Below are positions 1 to 10,723 of a stretch of DNA of 64,000 bases, in pieces. This stretch comes from Fukatsuia anoeciicola. GTDB taxonomy: Bacteria > Pseudomonadota > Gammaproteobacteria > Enterobacterales > Enterobacteriaceae. Position numbers and translations under genes: made by a program. The stretch lies in contig NZ_OZ060923.1 in the NCBI RefSeq assembly GCF_964059965.1, positions 248,001 through 312,000 of the forward strand, given 5' to 3'. The notes under the pieces are model-generated. The model was given only the letters and a program-made list of their open reading frames with translations, searched no databases and was not told the origin of the DNA. The stretch's first letter is position 1; each line of letters opens with the position of its first letter.

Positions 1-164
1 TTAGCAATGATAAAACTTAAAATAGCATCTCCCAAAAACTCTAAACGTTCATTGTGTTGACTATTAGCACTACGATGTGTTAATGCTTGTAGTAAAAGTG
101 CAGGTTGCTTAAAAACATAACCTATATTACGTTGTAGTTTATCTATTAAGATAGGATAATTCAT
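1..164 (-). CDS. rnc: Ribonuclease III, N-terminal part (cut by window edge)
   Basis: This is the start of RNase III, the double-strand-specific endonuclease that processes pre-rRNA and some mRNAs. It was read directly from the minus strand: an ATG at 164-162 opens 54 codons that run off the window edge. The translation begins MNYPILIDKLQ and contains the family signature NERLEFLGDAILS, with acidic residues E39, E42 and D46 at the catalytic metal-binding positions of E. coli Rnc. The gene follows lepA and lepB in the same direction, which is the E. coli lepA-lepB-rnc-era order. A partner substrate lies in this window: the 16S precursor keeps an RNase III type processing stem (51121-51146 with 52869-52894). 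Confidence 0.93.
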   Translation of the reverse strand, partial: MNYPILIDKLQRNIGYVFKQPALLLQALTHRSANSQHNERLEFLGDAILSFIIA

Positions 165-350
165 GAATTACCAATATTTAATAATATGTTAAAAATAGGA
201 TAAATCTTTTTATTCGACTTATTATAAATACATAATTTCTTATATAGAACGAAGCCAAAACATCTGAAGTATAATAATTACATTTAATACATTAGGATTA
301 TAAACTCCACTAACATAAAATTTATAGCATATAATAGATTTAAGCATCTA

Positions 351-1325
351 CTAATAAATGCTACCAATACGGTTTAAACGCACTCCCTTTGGCCATTCCC
401 CCTCCTGCTTATCAAAACTCATCCAGATAACCGTTGCTTTACCTATTAAATTGCGTTCTGGTACAAAACCCCAATAACGACTATCTGCGCTGTTATCTCG
501 ATTATCACCCATCATAAAATAGTGACCTGCAGGTACTACCCACACACCAAAAGATTGGCCAGGTTGTTGATAATAAGAACTTAGCTGGTCATAAGCACCT
601 GGAATAGTTAAAATAGAATACGTCGTTGATGCAATACTTTCATTACGAGTATGTAAGCGTATCCCTTCTTGTGGTATTTTACAATCTAGTGGTATCTGAA
701 AAAAACCTACTAATGACTCATTATTATCTAAAAAATTAAATGTCTGTACTAGGTTACTTGGTAAGAGTGCACTATAAGCCATTGTTAGTTTATGATCACA
801 AACATTACTATCACAAGATGGCTGCACTGTTACCTTTTTGCTAATAGGATCATAACTTACTCGATCACCAGGTAGGCCAATAATACGTTTAATATAGTTG
901 AGTCGTAAATTTAACGGATATTTAAATACAGCAATATCACCACGTTTAGGATGACCAGTTGTAACTAATGTTGTTAAACTAATAGGATCTTTAATTCCAT
1001 AAGCATATTTATTTACTAAAATAAAATCACCAATTAATAATGTTGGCATCATAGAACCTGAAGGAATTTGAAAGGGCTCATAAATAAACGAACGTATGAT
1101 GAATACAAGCGCTAATATAGGAAAAATTGAAACAGTATGTTCGATCCATCTAGGTTGTTTAGCTATTTTTTGTTGTATATTATTATCTAGTAGATTGCTA
1201 TTAGTAACATTAATAGCAGCAATTTTCGCTTTACGAATTACTGACCATTTAAAACGCTCTAAACACCAAATAATTCCTGTTATTAGCGTTGTTATAGTTA
1301 AAAGTAAAACAAATATATTAGCCAT
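351..1325 (-). CDS. lepB: Signal peptidase I (leader peptidase)
   Basis: Inner-membrane serine protease that cleaves Sec and Tat signal peptides from exported proteins on the periplasmic side. The 324-residue protein is the same length class as E. coli LepB. An N-terminal membrane segment spans about residues 3-21, a cytoplasmic loop follows, and a second membrane segment covers about 64-80. The catalytic serine S91 sits in PSGSMMPTLLIGD and the general base K146 in NYIKRIIGLPGD. The conserved C-terminal box GHYFMMGDNRDNSADSRYWG is also present. Only 8 bp separate it from the lepA stop, so lepA and lepB are probably cotranscribed and run on to rnc. All catalytic residues are intact. Confidence 0.96.
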   Translation of the reverse strand: MANIFVLLLTITTLITGIIWCLERFKWSVIRKAKIAAINVTNSNLLDNNIQQKIAKQPRWIEHTVSIFPILALVFIIRSFIYEPFQIPSGSMMPTLLIGDFILVNKYAYGIKDPISLTTLVTTGHPKRGDIAVFKYPLNLRLNYIKRIIGLPGDRVSYDPISKKVTVQPSCDSNVCDHKLTMAYSALLPSNLVQTFNFLDNNESLVGFFQIPLDCKIPQEGIRLHTRNESIASTTYSILTIPGAYDQLSSYYQQPGQSFGVWVVPAGHYFMMGDNRDNSADSRYWGFVPERNLIGKATVIWMSFDKQEGEWPKGVRLNRIGSIY

Positions 1326-1333
1326 ATGATCTC

Positions 1334-3133
1334 CTATTTATTTTTTTTGCCCATATATAAAATGGCTAAAAAAGCTTCTTGTGGAAATTCTACATTCCCA
1401 ACCCGCTTCATCCGTTTTTTTCCTTCTTTCTGTTTCTGTAAAAGTTTCTTTTTACGACTAACGTCGCCACCATAACATTTGGCAATAACATTTTTACGCA
1501 GTTGTTTTACTATTGATCGCGCAATAATTTGATTACCGATAGCAGCTTGAATTACAATATCAAATTGTTGACGTGGAATAAGTTCTTTCATTTTTTCTAC
1601 TAAATCACGACCACGATATTGTGCAATATTACGATGAGTAATTAAAGCTAAAGCATCAATACATTCATTATTAATTAATATATCAATTCGTACCATATTT
1701 GCAGTTTGAAATCTGCTAAAATTATAATCTAGAGATGCATATCCACGAGATATTGATTTTAGACGATCAAAGAAATCTAATACTACTTCTGCCATTGGAA
1801 TATCATAAGTTAAAGTAATTTGATTGTAGTTATACACCATATTAGTCTGTATACCACGTTTTTCGATGCATAATGCGATAACATTGCCTAGATATTTCTG
1901 TGGTAACAATATATGACATTGAGCAATAGGTTCGCGTAATTCTATAATATTATTTGATGCAGGTAATTTCGATGGGCTATCAATATATAGAGTTTTTTTG
2001 TTTGTAGTCTGTACTTCATATACTACTGTTGGCGCAGTAGTAATTAGATTAAGGTTATATTCGCGTTCTAAACGTTCTTGAATAATTTCCATATGTAATA
2101 ATCCAAGAAAACCACAACGAAAACCATAACCTAGTGCTGTGGAATTCTCTGGTTCATAAAAAAGAGAGGAATCATTTAAGCTTAGTTTACCTAGTGCATC
2201 ACGGAAAGTTTCATAATGATTAGAGTTAATTGGAAATAAACCTGCATAAACCTGAGGCTTAATTTTTTGAAAACCAGGTAAAGCGCTTTCTGCTGGTTGA
2301 TGAATTAATGTTAATGTATCTCCAACTGGTGCACCAAGAATATTTTTAATAGCACAAACTACCCAGCCTACTTCGCCACAATTAAGTCTATCACGTTCAA
2401 TGCGTTTTGGAGTAAAAATACCTAAACGATCTACGTTATAGCTTTGCAATGTGCTCATTACTTTAATTTTATCACCTTTACATAGAGTGCCATTTTTAAT
2501 ACGAATCAAAGAAACAACACCTAAATAATTATCAAACCACGAATCAATAATTAATGCTTGTAATGGAGCACTAGCATCTCCTATCGGAGGAGAGATATCG
2601 CGAACTAGTCGTTCTAATACATCGCTAATACCCATACCAGTTTTTGCTGAACAACGCACAGCATCAATTGTGCTAATACCCATGGTAGCTTCAATTTCTT
2701 TTGCAATACGGTCAGGATCAGCAGCTGGTAAGTCAATCTTATTTAGCACTGGAACTACTTCTAGATTCATTTCTATTGCGGTATAGTAATTAGCTAATGT
2801 TTGTGCTTCTACTCCTTGACTGGCATCAACTACTAACAATGCTCCTTCGCAAGCAGCTAGCGAGCGGGAAACTTCATAAGAAAAATCAATATGTCCAGGA
2901 GTGTCTATAAAATTAAGCTGATAGCTTTGATTATTTTTAGCACAATAATTTAAAGTTACACTTTGTGCTTTAATAGTAATACCCCGTTCACGTTCAATAT
3001 CCATAGAATCAAGAACTTGTGCCACCATCTTACGTTTAGCCAAACCACCACAAACTTGAATAATACAGTCAGATAATGTTGACTTGCCATGATCTATATG
3101 GGCAATAATAGAAAAATTTCGTATATATTTCAT
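1334..3133 (-). CDS. lepA: Elongation factor 4 (LepA), ribosome back-translocating GTPase
   Basis: Translational GTPase related to EF-G that helps ribosome biogenesis and mobilises stalled ribosomes. The 599-residue reading from the ATG at 3133-3131 begins MKYIRNFSIIAHIDHGKST, matching the E. coli start. The frame stays open upstream to 3175, but those 14 residues have no counterpart in the family, so I prefer the internal ATG. Visible motifs are the P-loop AHIDHGKST (about 11-19), the switch I segment RERGITIKAQ, DTPGHIDFSYEV, and NKIDLPAADP for guanine recognition. The basic C-terminal tail (KKKLLQKQKEGKKRMKR) typical of LepA is retained. It is the first gene of the lepA-lepB-rnc group. Confidence 0.96.
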   Translation of the reverse strand: MKYIRNFSIIAHIDHGKSTLSDCIIQVCGGLAKRKMVAQVLDSMDIERERGITIKAQSVTLNYCAKNNQSYQLNFIDTPGHIDFSYEVSRSLAACEGALLVVDASQGVEAQTLANYYTAIEMNLEVVPVLNKIDLPAADPDRIAKEIEATMGISTIDAVRCSAKTGMGISDVLERLVRDISPPIGDASAPLQALIIDSWFDNYLGVVSLIRIKNGTLCKGDKIKVMSTLQSYNVDRLGIFTPKRIERDRLNCGEVGWVVCAIKNILGAPVGDTLTLIHQPAESALPGFQKIKPQVYAGLFPINSNHYETFRDALGKLSLNDSSLFYEPENSTALGYGFRCGFLGLLHMEIIQERLEREYNLNLITTAPTVVYEVQTTNKKTLYIDSPSKLPASNNIIELREPIAQCHILLPQKYLGNVIALCIEKRGIQTNMVYNYNQITLTYDIPMAEVVLDFFDRLKSISRGYASLDYNFSRFQTANMVRIDILINNECIDALALITHRNIAQYRGRDLVEKMKELIPRQQFDIVIQAAIGNQIIARSIVKQLRKNVIAKCYGGDVSRKKKLLQKQKEGKKRMKRVGNVEFPQEAFLAILYMGKKNK

Positions 3134-5190
3134 TTCTAATTTTTTTAAGAGGCTATTGGTAACCAAAAAAGTCACCCTATAAATTTAATATACATATTAC
3201 AGTTTTATCAAATAGGTAGAAAGGATGTAAAACAGAATAAATGAAGTTAATTAATTAAAATAACATGATAATATTTAGTTATTATATAAATACTGGTATT
3301 AATTATATTGGGTAATATCTTTAGTTTAGCTAATACTATTACTATGTTATACGTTATAGATTTTAATATCTATACTAAAGGAAGCTAATTATTTTTTATA
3401 TTACTTCTATGATACTTTAGGTATATAAAATTTTATTTTACCAATACTTACAAACGACTTAATAGATAAAATCTCATGTTTAGGTGACAAAAACAGTAAT
3501 TTTATTATTAATATTATTAAAAAACACTTAGTATTATAGTATAATTGATATAAAATTTACTGGTTAACTTCTCGTATTAAGTTTCTTAAGTATATTCTAT
3601 AAGAAATTAATTATTTAATTAATACAGATATAACTACTACTAATAGTAGTTAATGATTTATTTAATAAATTAACATTATAATGTTAATTTAATGATTTTT
3701 AGTTTTTAAAAAATTGAATTATTTAAACTTATTATTTAATATTCAAATATCTAATGAAAATATTTTTTTATTGCACTTCTATTTATAAGATTAATAATAT
3801 ATTTTAGAATATCTATAGTTAGTAGCAACCTAACTTAAATTAGAATTTAATTAGCTATAGTCCTAATTTCGTTGTCTTTAAATAATAATTTAAATTTAAT
3901 TATTTATTTTTAGATAATAGGTAAATAGGATTATGTAACTGATTATGTTATTACTAACATAGTAATACTCATCGTTATTATAGATATAATAAACAAAATT
4001 TAGTAATGTAAAATTAATAGTAAATTACTTATATTATTTTTCAGATAAAAACATAAATTTAATTATTAAATATTGGCTATATAATTTGTTAGAAATCTCT
4101 TACAAATCCATTATTGCTTATTATTATAAAACTATATAATTTAGGTTTGTAACCTAACTTTCCTAAACAAGAGTAACTTTTATATTTTAAGTTAAATACT
4201 ATAAGATATTTATAGCAATTATAAATTTCTACCTTTATATTTACATCTATATAATCCACATAATATAGCGATAAAATTACTAATAAATTTTTTATAATTT
4301 ATATAATTATTATAAATTAATTTAATGATTTATTGATTAGGTATGATATAAATAAACAAGATAGAGATCTTTCAGGAATATTATTCTCTTATTTACGCTT
4401 CATTATATTAAAGTTTATTTTAACCGTAAATTATATCTATATTGCATATTCTATGAATTATTAGCATTATAGTTATTTTTATTTTTGTTAATAATTATAT
4501 ACTATACTAAAATTAGCATACTCTAATAAAGATAATAATGCAATAAGTGCATCATTATACTTAATGCTAAGAACAGTAATAATTTCTATTTTTTCTAAAC
4601 TATGATAATAGAAAAACATTTAAATAATTTTTCATCTGCTATTTATAATAGTATTGCTTTTTAATTATTTACTTAAGCGACTAAAAAAATTAAATTACAG
4701 ATTAATCATTTATAAATTAAAAGTAAACTCGTCTTAATAGTTCAATATATAATTTTAACAATAACCGCAAATTTCTTGCTATTAAATAACTTATTACTAT
4801 TGTTTATTTTTAATAGTATACTCCTTACTATATAAGTCTTATTAAAAAATTTATTATTAAATATATTACGTAATATTAAGCTTGTATTACCTGATATTCA
4901 TGATAGATCTCAACTAGTTTTTTATTTATTACTACTGTAATAAATTTTCGTAAAAATTTATTACAATTAGTGTACTATAAACTAATCGCGAATATAAATT
5001 CTTTCTTTAATTTCATTTATTTAATATATTTTGTATAGAAACTAATAAAAATATTTTTTAGAATAATTCTCTTGAGTTATAGTAAAATACTAAGCTAATA
5101 AAAATTTATATGATATATGATACTATAGTTTACAAAAAAATGTTGCTATTAAAAATAATTCATGAGTTAATATACCTTAGCCTGTGGTAC
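3134..5190. other. AT-rich desert between lepA and cspE, no gene recognised
   Basis: About 2 kb of extremely AT-rich DNA with stops in every frame. E. coli has the rpoE-rse genes upstream of lepA, but I could not align any of them here. It contains a 24-nt perfect palindrome at 3667-3690 and other small inverted repeats. No tRNA or other structured RNA is recognisable. Confidence 0.6.
3667..3690. repeat. 24-nt perfect palindrome
   Basis: Twelve bases (aaattaacatta) are followed immediately by their exact reverse complement, with no spacer. It lies in a gene-free stretch. A palindrome of this length can arise by chance in very AT-rich DNA, but perfect ones recur across the deserts of this window. 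Confidence 0.6.
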
Positions 5191-5361
5191 AGATCTACCT
5201 ATTTATGCACGACATCTTGAGTAAAGTAGTTCATATTTAAAGCGTTATCGTTGATAATCCTTCACTGACGAATTTTTTTCAATACATGCCTCCATAAGTA
5301 ATGACTGATAGCTGGCTATAATATGCCCGTGGCGGTAAATTTTTTAATAAAGGAAATATAT
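5190..5361 (+). promoter_or_regulatory. Leader and promoter region of the cspE-like gene
   Basis: This stretch is less AT-rich than the desert upstream. It contains a possible -10 box TATAAT at 5317-5322, followed by gcccgtggcgg and the strong ribosome binding site AAAGGA at 5350-5355. The motif aaagcgttatcgttgata at 5239-5256 also occurs, nearly unchanged, upstream of the second csp gene (63540-63557, minus strand), as does an atgcc..cggg segment followed by AAAGGAAATA just before the start codon. The two csp genes therefore share related 5' regions. A cold-shock mRNA leader with temperature-sensitive folding is the family precedent; its operation here is inferred. Confidence 0.5.
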
Positions 5362-5574
5362 ATGTCTAATACAAAAAAAGGCTCAGTAAAGTGGTTCAAC
5401 GAATCTAAAGGTTTTGGTTTTATTACACCAAATGATGGCAGTAAAGATGTTTTTGTGCATTTTTCTGCAATCAATAGCGATGGTTTTAAAACTTTAGCTG
5501 AAGGGCAACAGGTACAGTTTACTATTGAAAATGGTGCTAAAGGTCCATCTGCAGCAAATGTCATTAATATTTAA
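5362..5574 (+). CDS. cspE: Cold-shock-like RNA chaperone, CspE/CspA family
   Basis: A 70-residue single cold-shock domain that binds single-stranded RNA and DNA, melts RNA structure and can act as an antiterminator. The RNA-binding motifs RNP1 (KGFGFI) and RNP2 (VFVHF) are intact. The C-terminus GAKGPSAANVI resembles E. coli CspE more than CspC, while the MSN start recalls CspB/CspG, so the paralogue assignment is tentative. I start at the ATG at 5362, seven bases after an AAAGGA ribosome binding site. The frame is open upstream to 5323, but those codons are not conserved. A strong hairpin at 5599-5622 follows the stop. A second csp gene, clearly cspC-like, lies at 63224-63433. Confidence 0.9.
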   Translation: MSNTKKGSVKWFNESKGFGFITPNDGSKDVFVHFSAINSDGFKTLAEGQQVQFTIENGAKGPSAANVINI

Positions 5575-5598
5575 TTGATTTTTCTTTGCTGATAATAT

Positions 5599-5622
5599 AA
5601 ACCCGCCTTAGCAGGCGGGTTT
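5599..5622 (+). terminator. Rho-independent-type terminator of cspE
   Basis: A 9-bp perfect stem (aaacccgcc / ggcgggttt) with a 6-base loop starts 24 bp after the cspE stop codon. It is one of the few GC-rich hairpins in the window. The following T-run is short. Confidence 0.8.
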
Positions 5623-5804
5623 AATGCTTATTATCTAATAATTTACTTAAATTTATTATTATCACTATATTTTAATTAGGCTGATCATTAAGAATAATTT
5701 TAAAATATTCATTAATTATTTTATGTTGCACATATAGTATAATGATACTTTTATCTATTTTTTATTATCTAAGCTAGTAAAAAAGATTTATAATCTATAT
5801 TTTT

Positions 5805-6020
5805 TATAGCAAAATTTAATATGTTTTAATGTGCTAAATAATAATACTATTGTATCTATTTAGTAATAATTTTATTAGGTATCAATAGTATTGATTTATC
5901 CTTAATAAGACTTATTTTTCTTTAATAGTTAATGCATATTGATAAAATGTTAATGGATAGTAATTTTAATATTATATATAGATAAATTATTGATATACTA
6001 AGCATTAAGTTATAAAACTA
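5805..6020. repeat. Degenerate dispersed intergenic repeat, copy A
   Basis: By eye this stretch aligns in patches with 62190-62480, 27170-27420 and 57225-57400. Shared blocks include atctatttagtaataattttatta, then ttaatggatagtaat.ttaat, then gcattaagttataaa. No open frame is present. It could be a decayed mobile element, a duplicated spacer or chance similarity in AT-rich DNA. Confidence 0.4.
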
Positions 6021-8155
6021 TTACTGTATAGCATCAAAATCTTATAAATTAATAAGATTAAAAAATTTAACTAATAAATAAGATAGTACTATATTTATCA
6101 TTATATATTCTTATCCTAATATAATATTTAGTTTTGAAAAAAATTAATACATAAATTGCTAACTGCAATAGTAAAAAAATTAGTTATGATTAGTATCATA
6201 TTGATTTTATATTCAATATAATAAATTATCTTAATTGAGAATAAAATATCTTTATAATACTATATAGTAGGATTGTACAATATTACTATTTTTACTTTTT
6301 TATTAGTAGTTTATAAGATTATTTTTATATTATAAAAAATACTATATTTTATTTAGTTATTATTTATAACTAAACTAAAATAGTTAGAGGGTTTTTCTAA
6401 TATTATATTTAAGTTTATACAAAATAGCATGCTAAGTGTAACATAGCACACTATTAAGTAATTAATGCTTAGTTTGTAATAAAAATATATTTTATAGTAC
6501 ATTTAATTACCTATGTTATGATAGTAAATTTATAAAAAATTAAATTAATTATCTAGTTTAATTATTTAAGATTTATTAGAAAATAGTTTATTTATATTAT
6601 AATCTTAATTATTATGCTTAGTATTTCAGTTAAAATTACTTACCAAAAGTACCATGTACTTAAAATGCTATGCATAACTAATAACTTACTAATAAATATA
6701 ATTTAGTATGATAATTACTGTATTAAAAAATAAAAAATTAATGTAATTATTATAGTCAATAAAACTATTGTTATTTTAACTACTAAAAATTTATTTAGTA
6801 ATAAAAATTATTATAAAACCATATATAATAAGGCATCTATATAAGACCTATGGTCAAAAGTGCATTATTAAAAAACAAGTTATTTATATAAATTCTTCCT
6901 AAATTAGAATCTTGTTAAGTAAATAAGCAATTTAAGTTATATTTACTTTTGTTTTGATAAGAATAAAAATACTTTTACTTTAAAATTAAGCAGATAAGCT
7001 AATAAAAAACTTGAGAATTCTTGGCATAAAAGAATTTTAGATTCTAACTATTTTATTATTTATAATATTACAGTATTTTTATTCATACATTTTACTATAT
7101 CGTTAAAAAAATAGATTAGGTAAATAATTTAAAAAACTTAGTTTGTCTATAAATTATTTCTATAATAAAAATAGTAATATTACTAATAATATTATCTAGT
7201 AAATTTAATATTTTATTTTTATTTCTATTTATATAAAATATAATTTATTATAGTTCACATCTAGTGCCTATTTAATTATTATATAATTCTTTATTTTTTT
7301 ACTTCCTAGTAAAAAGAAATTTAGTTATGTAATTAATTTTTAATGTTTTTCTATAAAATATTTTATGATGATAATATAAATTATTACTCATATTAGTCTG
7401 TAAGTTAACTATGATATTAAAATATTCTATTTTCTTTAAAAATTTAAGTTAATAACTTATAATAATAAAAATTACTATATTTTATTAAAATATACACATA
7501 AAACTATTAAGTTAACTAATATATATCAAATTATATTTAGTCTTTATTCTAATAAATATTTTAAGTAATCCATAGATTACTTTTTAATTAAAAATTTGGA
7601 GACTACATGCTTTTTACATCTCTTTTAAATTAAAAAACTTTAATTGCTAAATTTAATTGATATTCTTTAATTAAGTAAATATTTGATGCTTTAAAATATT
7701 TTATATTTATCAATATAAAATAAATAGTTTTACTAGCATGATCTACATGTCAATATAAATAATACAATACATATAATTTTAGGCATATTTGATGGTTTAT
7801 AATTAGTAATACAATTGAATTAATTAGTATTAAACTTTTTATTAATAAAATTTATTACTATTAGCATACAATTTTTTTAAAAAATAGTATGCATATAAAA
7901 ATATTTTAGCTTTTTTATAAATAGTAACGGTAATAATGTCATATTTATTCAATTACTTAACTAAATAATTAGTATTATATTGGTATAATAAAATATTAAC
8001 ACTTACTATTAATTAAAAATTAAGTTATAATTTACAGTTTTTATCTAAAATTAATATCTGTTTAGTTTGCTTAAAATAGTATTTTATAAAGTTACTTTAG
8101 TAAAAGTAGATTCTATAGTAATTTATTAGTTAATAACTTTATTTTATTTAAAAAT

Positions 8156-8197
8156 ATTATTAACAAAATATTAAATTTTTAATATTTTGTTAATAAT
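8156..8197. repeat. Perfect 20-bp inverted repeat with 2-base loop
   Basis: The left arm (8156-8175) and right arm (8178-8197) are exact reverse complements separated by TT. They are centred on attaaa/tttaat and lie in the desert downstream of ftsH. No gene end is close enough to make this an obvious terminator. Confidence 0.7.
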
Positions 8198-8484
8198 TAG
8201 TTAATACTTAGTAGATATTATATATAAAACCATATCTATAATATGTAATAAATTTTATCTAAAACTAGCATGATAAAATCTATTATTTTCTAGTGTTTAT
8301 TTAAATATAAACTATTAAATTATACTTAATAAATACTGTATGTAATATCTACTGTTAAATTAGTATTGGTATAAAATAGTATTTTAGCAAAAAAATATTA
8401 AAATATTAATATTTAAGCCAATAAAAAATTAAATAACATAATAATAAAAAATTATAAATTTACTTTTCTTAAAAATAACATTAG

Positions 8485-8522
8485 TGATGCTTCATCTAAG
8501 GATCATTCTTAGATGAAGATCA
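8485..8522 (-). terminator. Strong hairpin downstream of ftsH, possible terminator
   Basis: A perfect 11-bp stem (cttcatctaag / cttagatgaag) with a 7-base loop extends by four more pairs (tgat/atca) past one bulged G. It lies about 230 bp beyond the ftsH stop codon. On the minus strand a T-rich run follows within about 15 bases. The distance makes the terminator role uncertain. Confidence 0.45.
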
Positions 8523-8749
8523 ATATAAAGGATTTGTATAGGATATAATATAATTATTTTTAATATTTCTTAAAAAACTATAGTTTATTATATAAAGTTA
8601 ATATACCTAAAAATAGTAGTGCTAATAATGTAACTAGTACGTAAGTAATGCATAATCTCATGGTACTTAGTAAATTTTTTTAGAAGTTTATTATGATGAT
8701 ATAAATAATTTTACTCTTACTTAAGAATATATTTTTTGTTACGTTATTT

Positions 8750-10675
8750 TTATGAAGCAGTATTGCTAACGTTTGGTGTATTAGAATCATCCATTGAAGT
8801 TGGTGCCTGCGGTGTTGTGTTATTATTAGATAAATTATCCTTGATAATATCATCCCAACCAGCAGGAGATCGAATACTTTTACGGTTCATAAGATCATCA
8901 ATCTGAGGAGCATCAAGAGTCTCATATTTCATTAATGCATCTTTCATAGTATGTAAAATATCTATATTTCTCATAAGTAAATTACGTGCACGTTTATAGT
9001 TACGCTCTATAATAAGTTTAACTTCTTGATCAATAATACGTGCAGTTTCATCAGACATATGTTTAGCTTTAGCTACAGAACGTCCTAAGAATACTTCACC
9101 CTCTTCCTCAGCATATAATAATGGTCCTAATTTTTCGGAAAAACCCCATTGTGTTACCATATTGCGTGCAATAGAAGTAGCTACTTTAATATCATTCGAA
9201 GCACCAGTAGAAACTTTTTCTATACCATAGATGATTTCTTCAGCAATACGACCACCATACAATGTAGAAATTTGACTTTCTAATTTCTGACGACTTGCGC
9301 TAATAGCATCACCTTCTGGTAAAAAGAATGTTATTCCAAGTGCTTGTCCTCTAGGAATAATAGTAACTTTATGCACTGGATCATGTTCTGGTACTAAACG
9401 ACCAATGATTGCATGGCCTGCTTCGTGATATGCTGTTAGTTCTTTTTGTTCTTCTGTCATTACCATAGAACGTCGTTCGGCACCCATCATAATTTTATCT
9501 TTAGCTTTTTCAAATTCAACCATAGAAACTACACGTTTATTACTTCTAGCAGCAAATAATGCAGCTTCATTGATTAAATTAGCTAAGTCAGCTCCAGAAA
9601 AACCAGGAGTACCACGAGCTATAACGGAAGTGTTTACATCAATCTCAAGTGGTATACGACGCATATGTACTTTTAAGATTTGTTCACGACCACGAACATC
9701 AGGTAGACCAACTACAACCTGACGATCAAAACGTCCTGGACGTAGTAGCGCGGGATCTAGAACATCAGGGCGATTTGTCGCTGCAATAACAATAATACCC
9801 TCATTACCTTCAAAACCATCCATCTCAACAAGCATTTGGTTTAATGTCTGCTCACGCTCATCATGACCACCACCTAAACCTGCACCACGCTGTCTACCTA
9901 CAGCATCTATTTCATCGATAAAAATAATACAAGGTGCTGTTTTTTTAGCTTGTTCAAACATATCTCTAACACGAGACGCTCCAACACCAACAAACATTTC
10001 AACAAAATCAGAGCCTGATATAGTGAAAAAAGGAACCTTTGCTTCTCCAGCGATAGCTTTTGCTAATAATGTTTTACCAGTTCCTGGCGGACCTACCATT
10101 AATACACCTTTAGGAATTTTGCCACCTAACTTTTGAAAACGAGCTGGCTCACGTAAGTACTCAACTAGTTCACTAACTTCTTCCTTTGCTTCATCACAAC
10201 CTGCAACATCTAAAAAAGAAATTTTTATCTGATCTTCTGTTAACATTCGTGCTTTGCTTTTACCAAAAGACATGGCCCCCCCTCTACCACCTCCTTGCAT
10301 TTGACGCATAAAGAAAACCCATACCCCAATTAATAGCAACATTGGAAACCAAGAAATAAAGATAGAAGCTAATAAACTAGGTTCTTCTGGTGGCTCGCCA
10401 ACAACTTTAATATTTTTTGCTAATAAAGTATCTAATAACTTAGGATCATTTACTGGAATAAAAGTTTTATACCAACTATTATCCTTTTTATTAACGTTGA
10501 TTTCGCGTCCGTTTATCTGTGTTTCACGAACTTGATCTTGGATCACGTCGGACATAAAAGTAGAGTAGTCTACTTTACGGCTGTTTGATTCGCTTGAACT
10601 AAAACTCTGGAACACAGTCATTAATACAACTGCAATAACTAACCAGAGAATTAGGTTTTTCACCATGTCACTCAA
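8750..10675 (-). CDS. ftsH: ATP-dependent zinc metalloprotease FtsH
   Basis: Membrane-anchored AAA+ protease that degrades misassembled membrane proteins and regulators such as LpxC, and so balances LPS synthesis. The 641-residue protein has two N-terminal membrane segments (about 7-24 and 102-123). The Walker A motif GPPGTGKT is at 195-202, followed by Walker B, the SRH region and the zinc site HEAGH near 417-421. Identity to E. coli FtsH is very high through the AAA and protease domains, with only the C-terminal tail divergent. The start is MSDMVKNLILW as in the longer E. coli form; the second Met (three codons in) is an alternative. It follows rlmE by 48 bp as in E. coli, probably as one operon. 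Confidence 0.97.
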   Translation of the reverse strand: MSDMVKNLILWLVIAVVLMTVFQSFSSSESNSRKVDYSTFMSDVIQDQVRETQINGREINVNKKDNSWYKTFIPVNDPKLLDTLLAKNIKVVGEPPEEPSLLASIFISWFPMLLLIGVWVFFMRQMQGGGRGGAMSFGKSKARMLTEDQIKISFLDVAGCDEAKEEVSELVEYLREPARFQKLGGKIPKGVLMVGPPGTGKTLLAKAIAGEAKVPFFTISGSDFVEMFVGVGASRVRDMFEQAKKTAPCIIFIDEIDAVGRQRGAGLGGGHDEREQTLNQMLVEMDGFEGNEGIIVIAATNRPDVLDPALLRPGRFDRQVVVGLPDVRGREQILKVHMRRIPLEIDVNTSVIARGTPGFSGADLANLINEAALFAARSNKRVVSMVEFEKAKDKIMMGAERRSMVMTEEQKELTAYHEAGHAIIGRLVPEHDPVHKVTIIPRGQALGITFFLPEGDAISASRQKLESQISTLYGGRIAEEIIYGIEKVSTGASNDIKVATSIARNMVTQWGFSEKLGPLLYAEEEGEVFLGRSVAKAKHMSDETARIIDQEVKLIIERNYKRARNLLMRNIDILHTMKDALMKYETLDAPQIDDLMNRKSIRSPAGWDDIIKDNLSNNNTTPQAPTSMDDSNTPNVSNTAS

Positions 10676-10723
10676 GGGATTAGCCTCATATTACAACTAT
10701 GTTAACAAACAGCGGTTAGAGTA

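Larger units (their letters stand above)
5640..8749. other. AT-rich desert between cspE and ftsH
   Basis: More than 3 kb without a recognisable gene. E. coli has folP and glmM downstream of ftsH; I could not align either. The region holds one copy of a degenerate dispersed repeat (about 5805-6020), a perfect 20-bp hairpin with a 2-base loop (8156-8197) and a strong hairpin at 8485-8522 that may end the ftsH transcript. Confidence 0.6.

Noticed and set aside
3134..3175. Upstream extension of lepA
   Set aside because: The frame is open, but the 14 extra residues do not exist in the family and MKYIRNFSIIAHIDHGK at 3133 matches the E. coli start.
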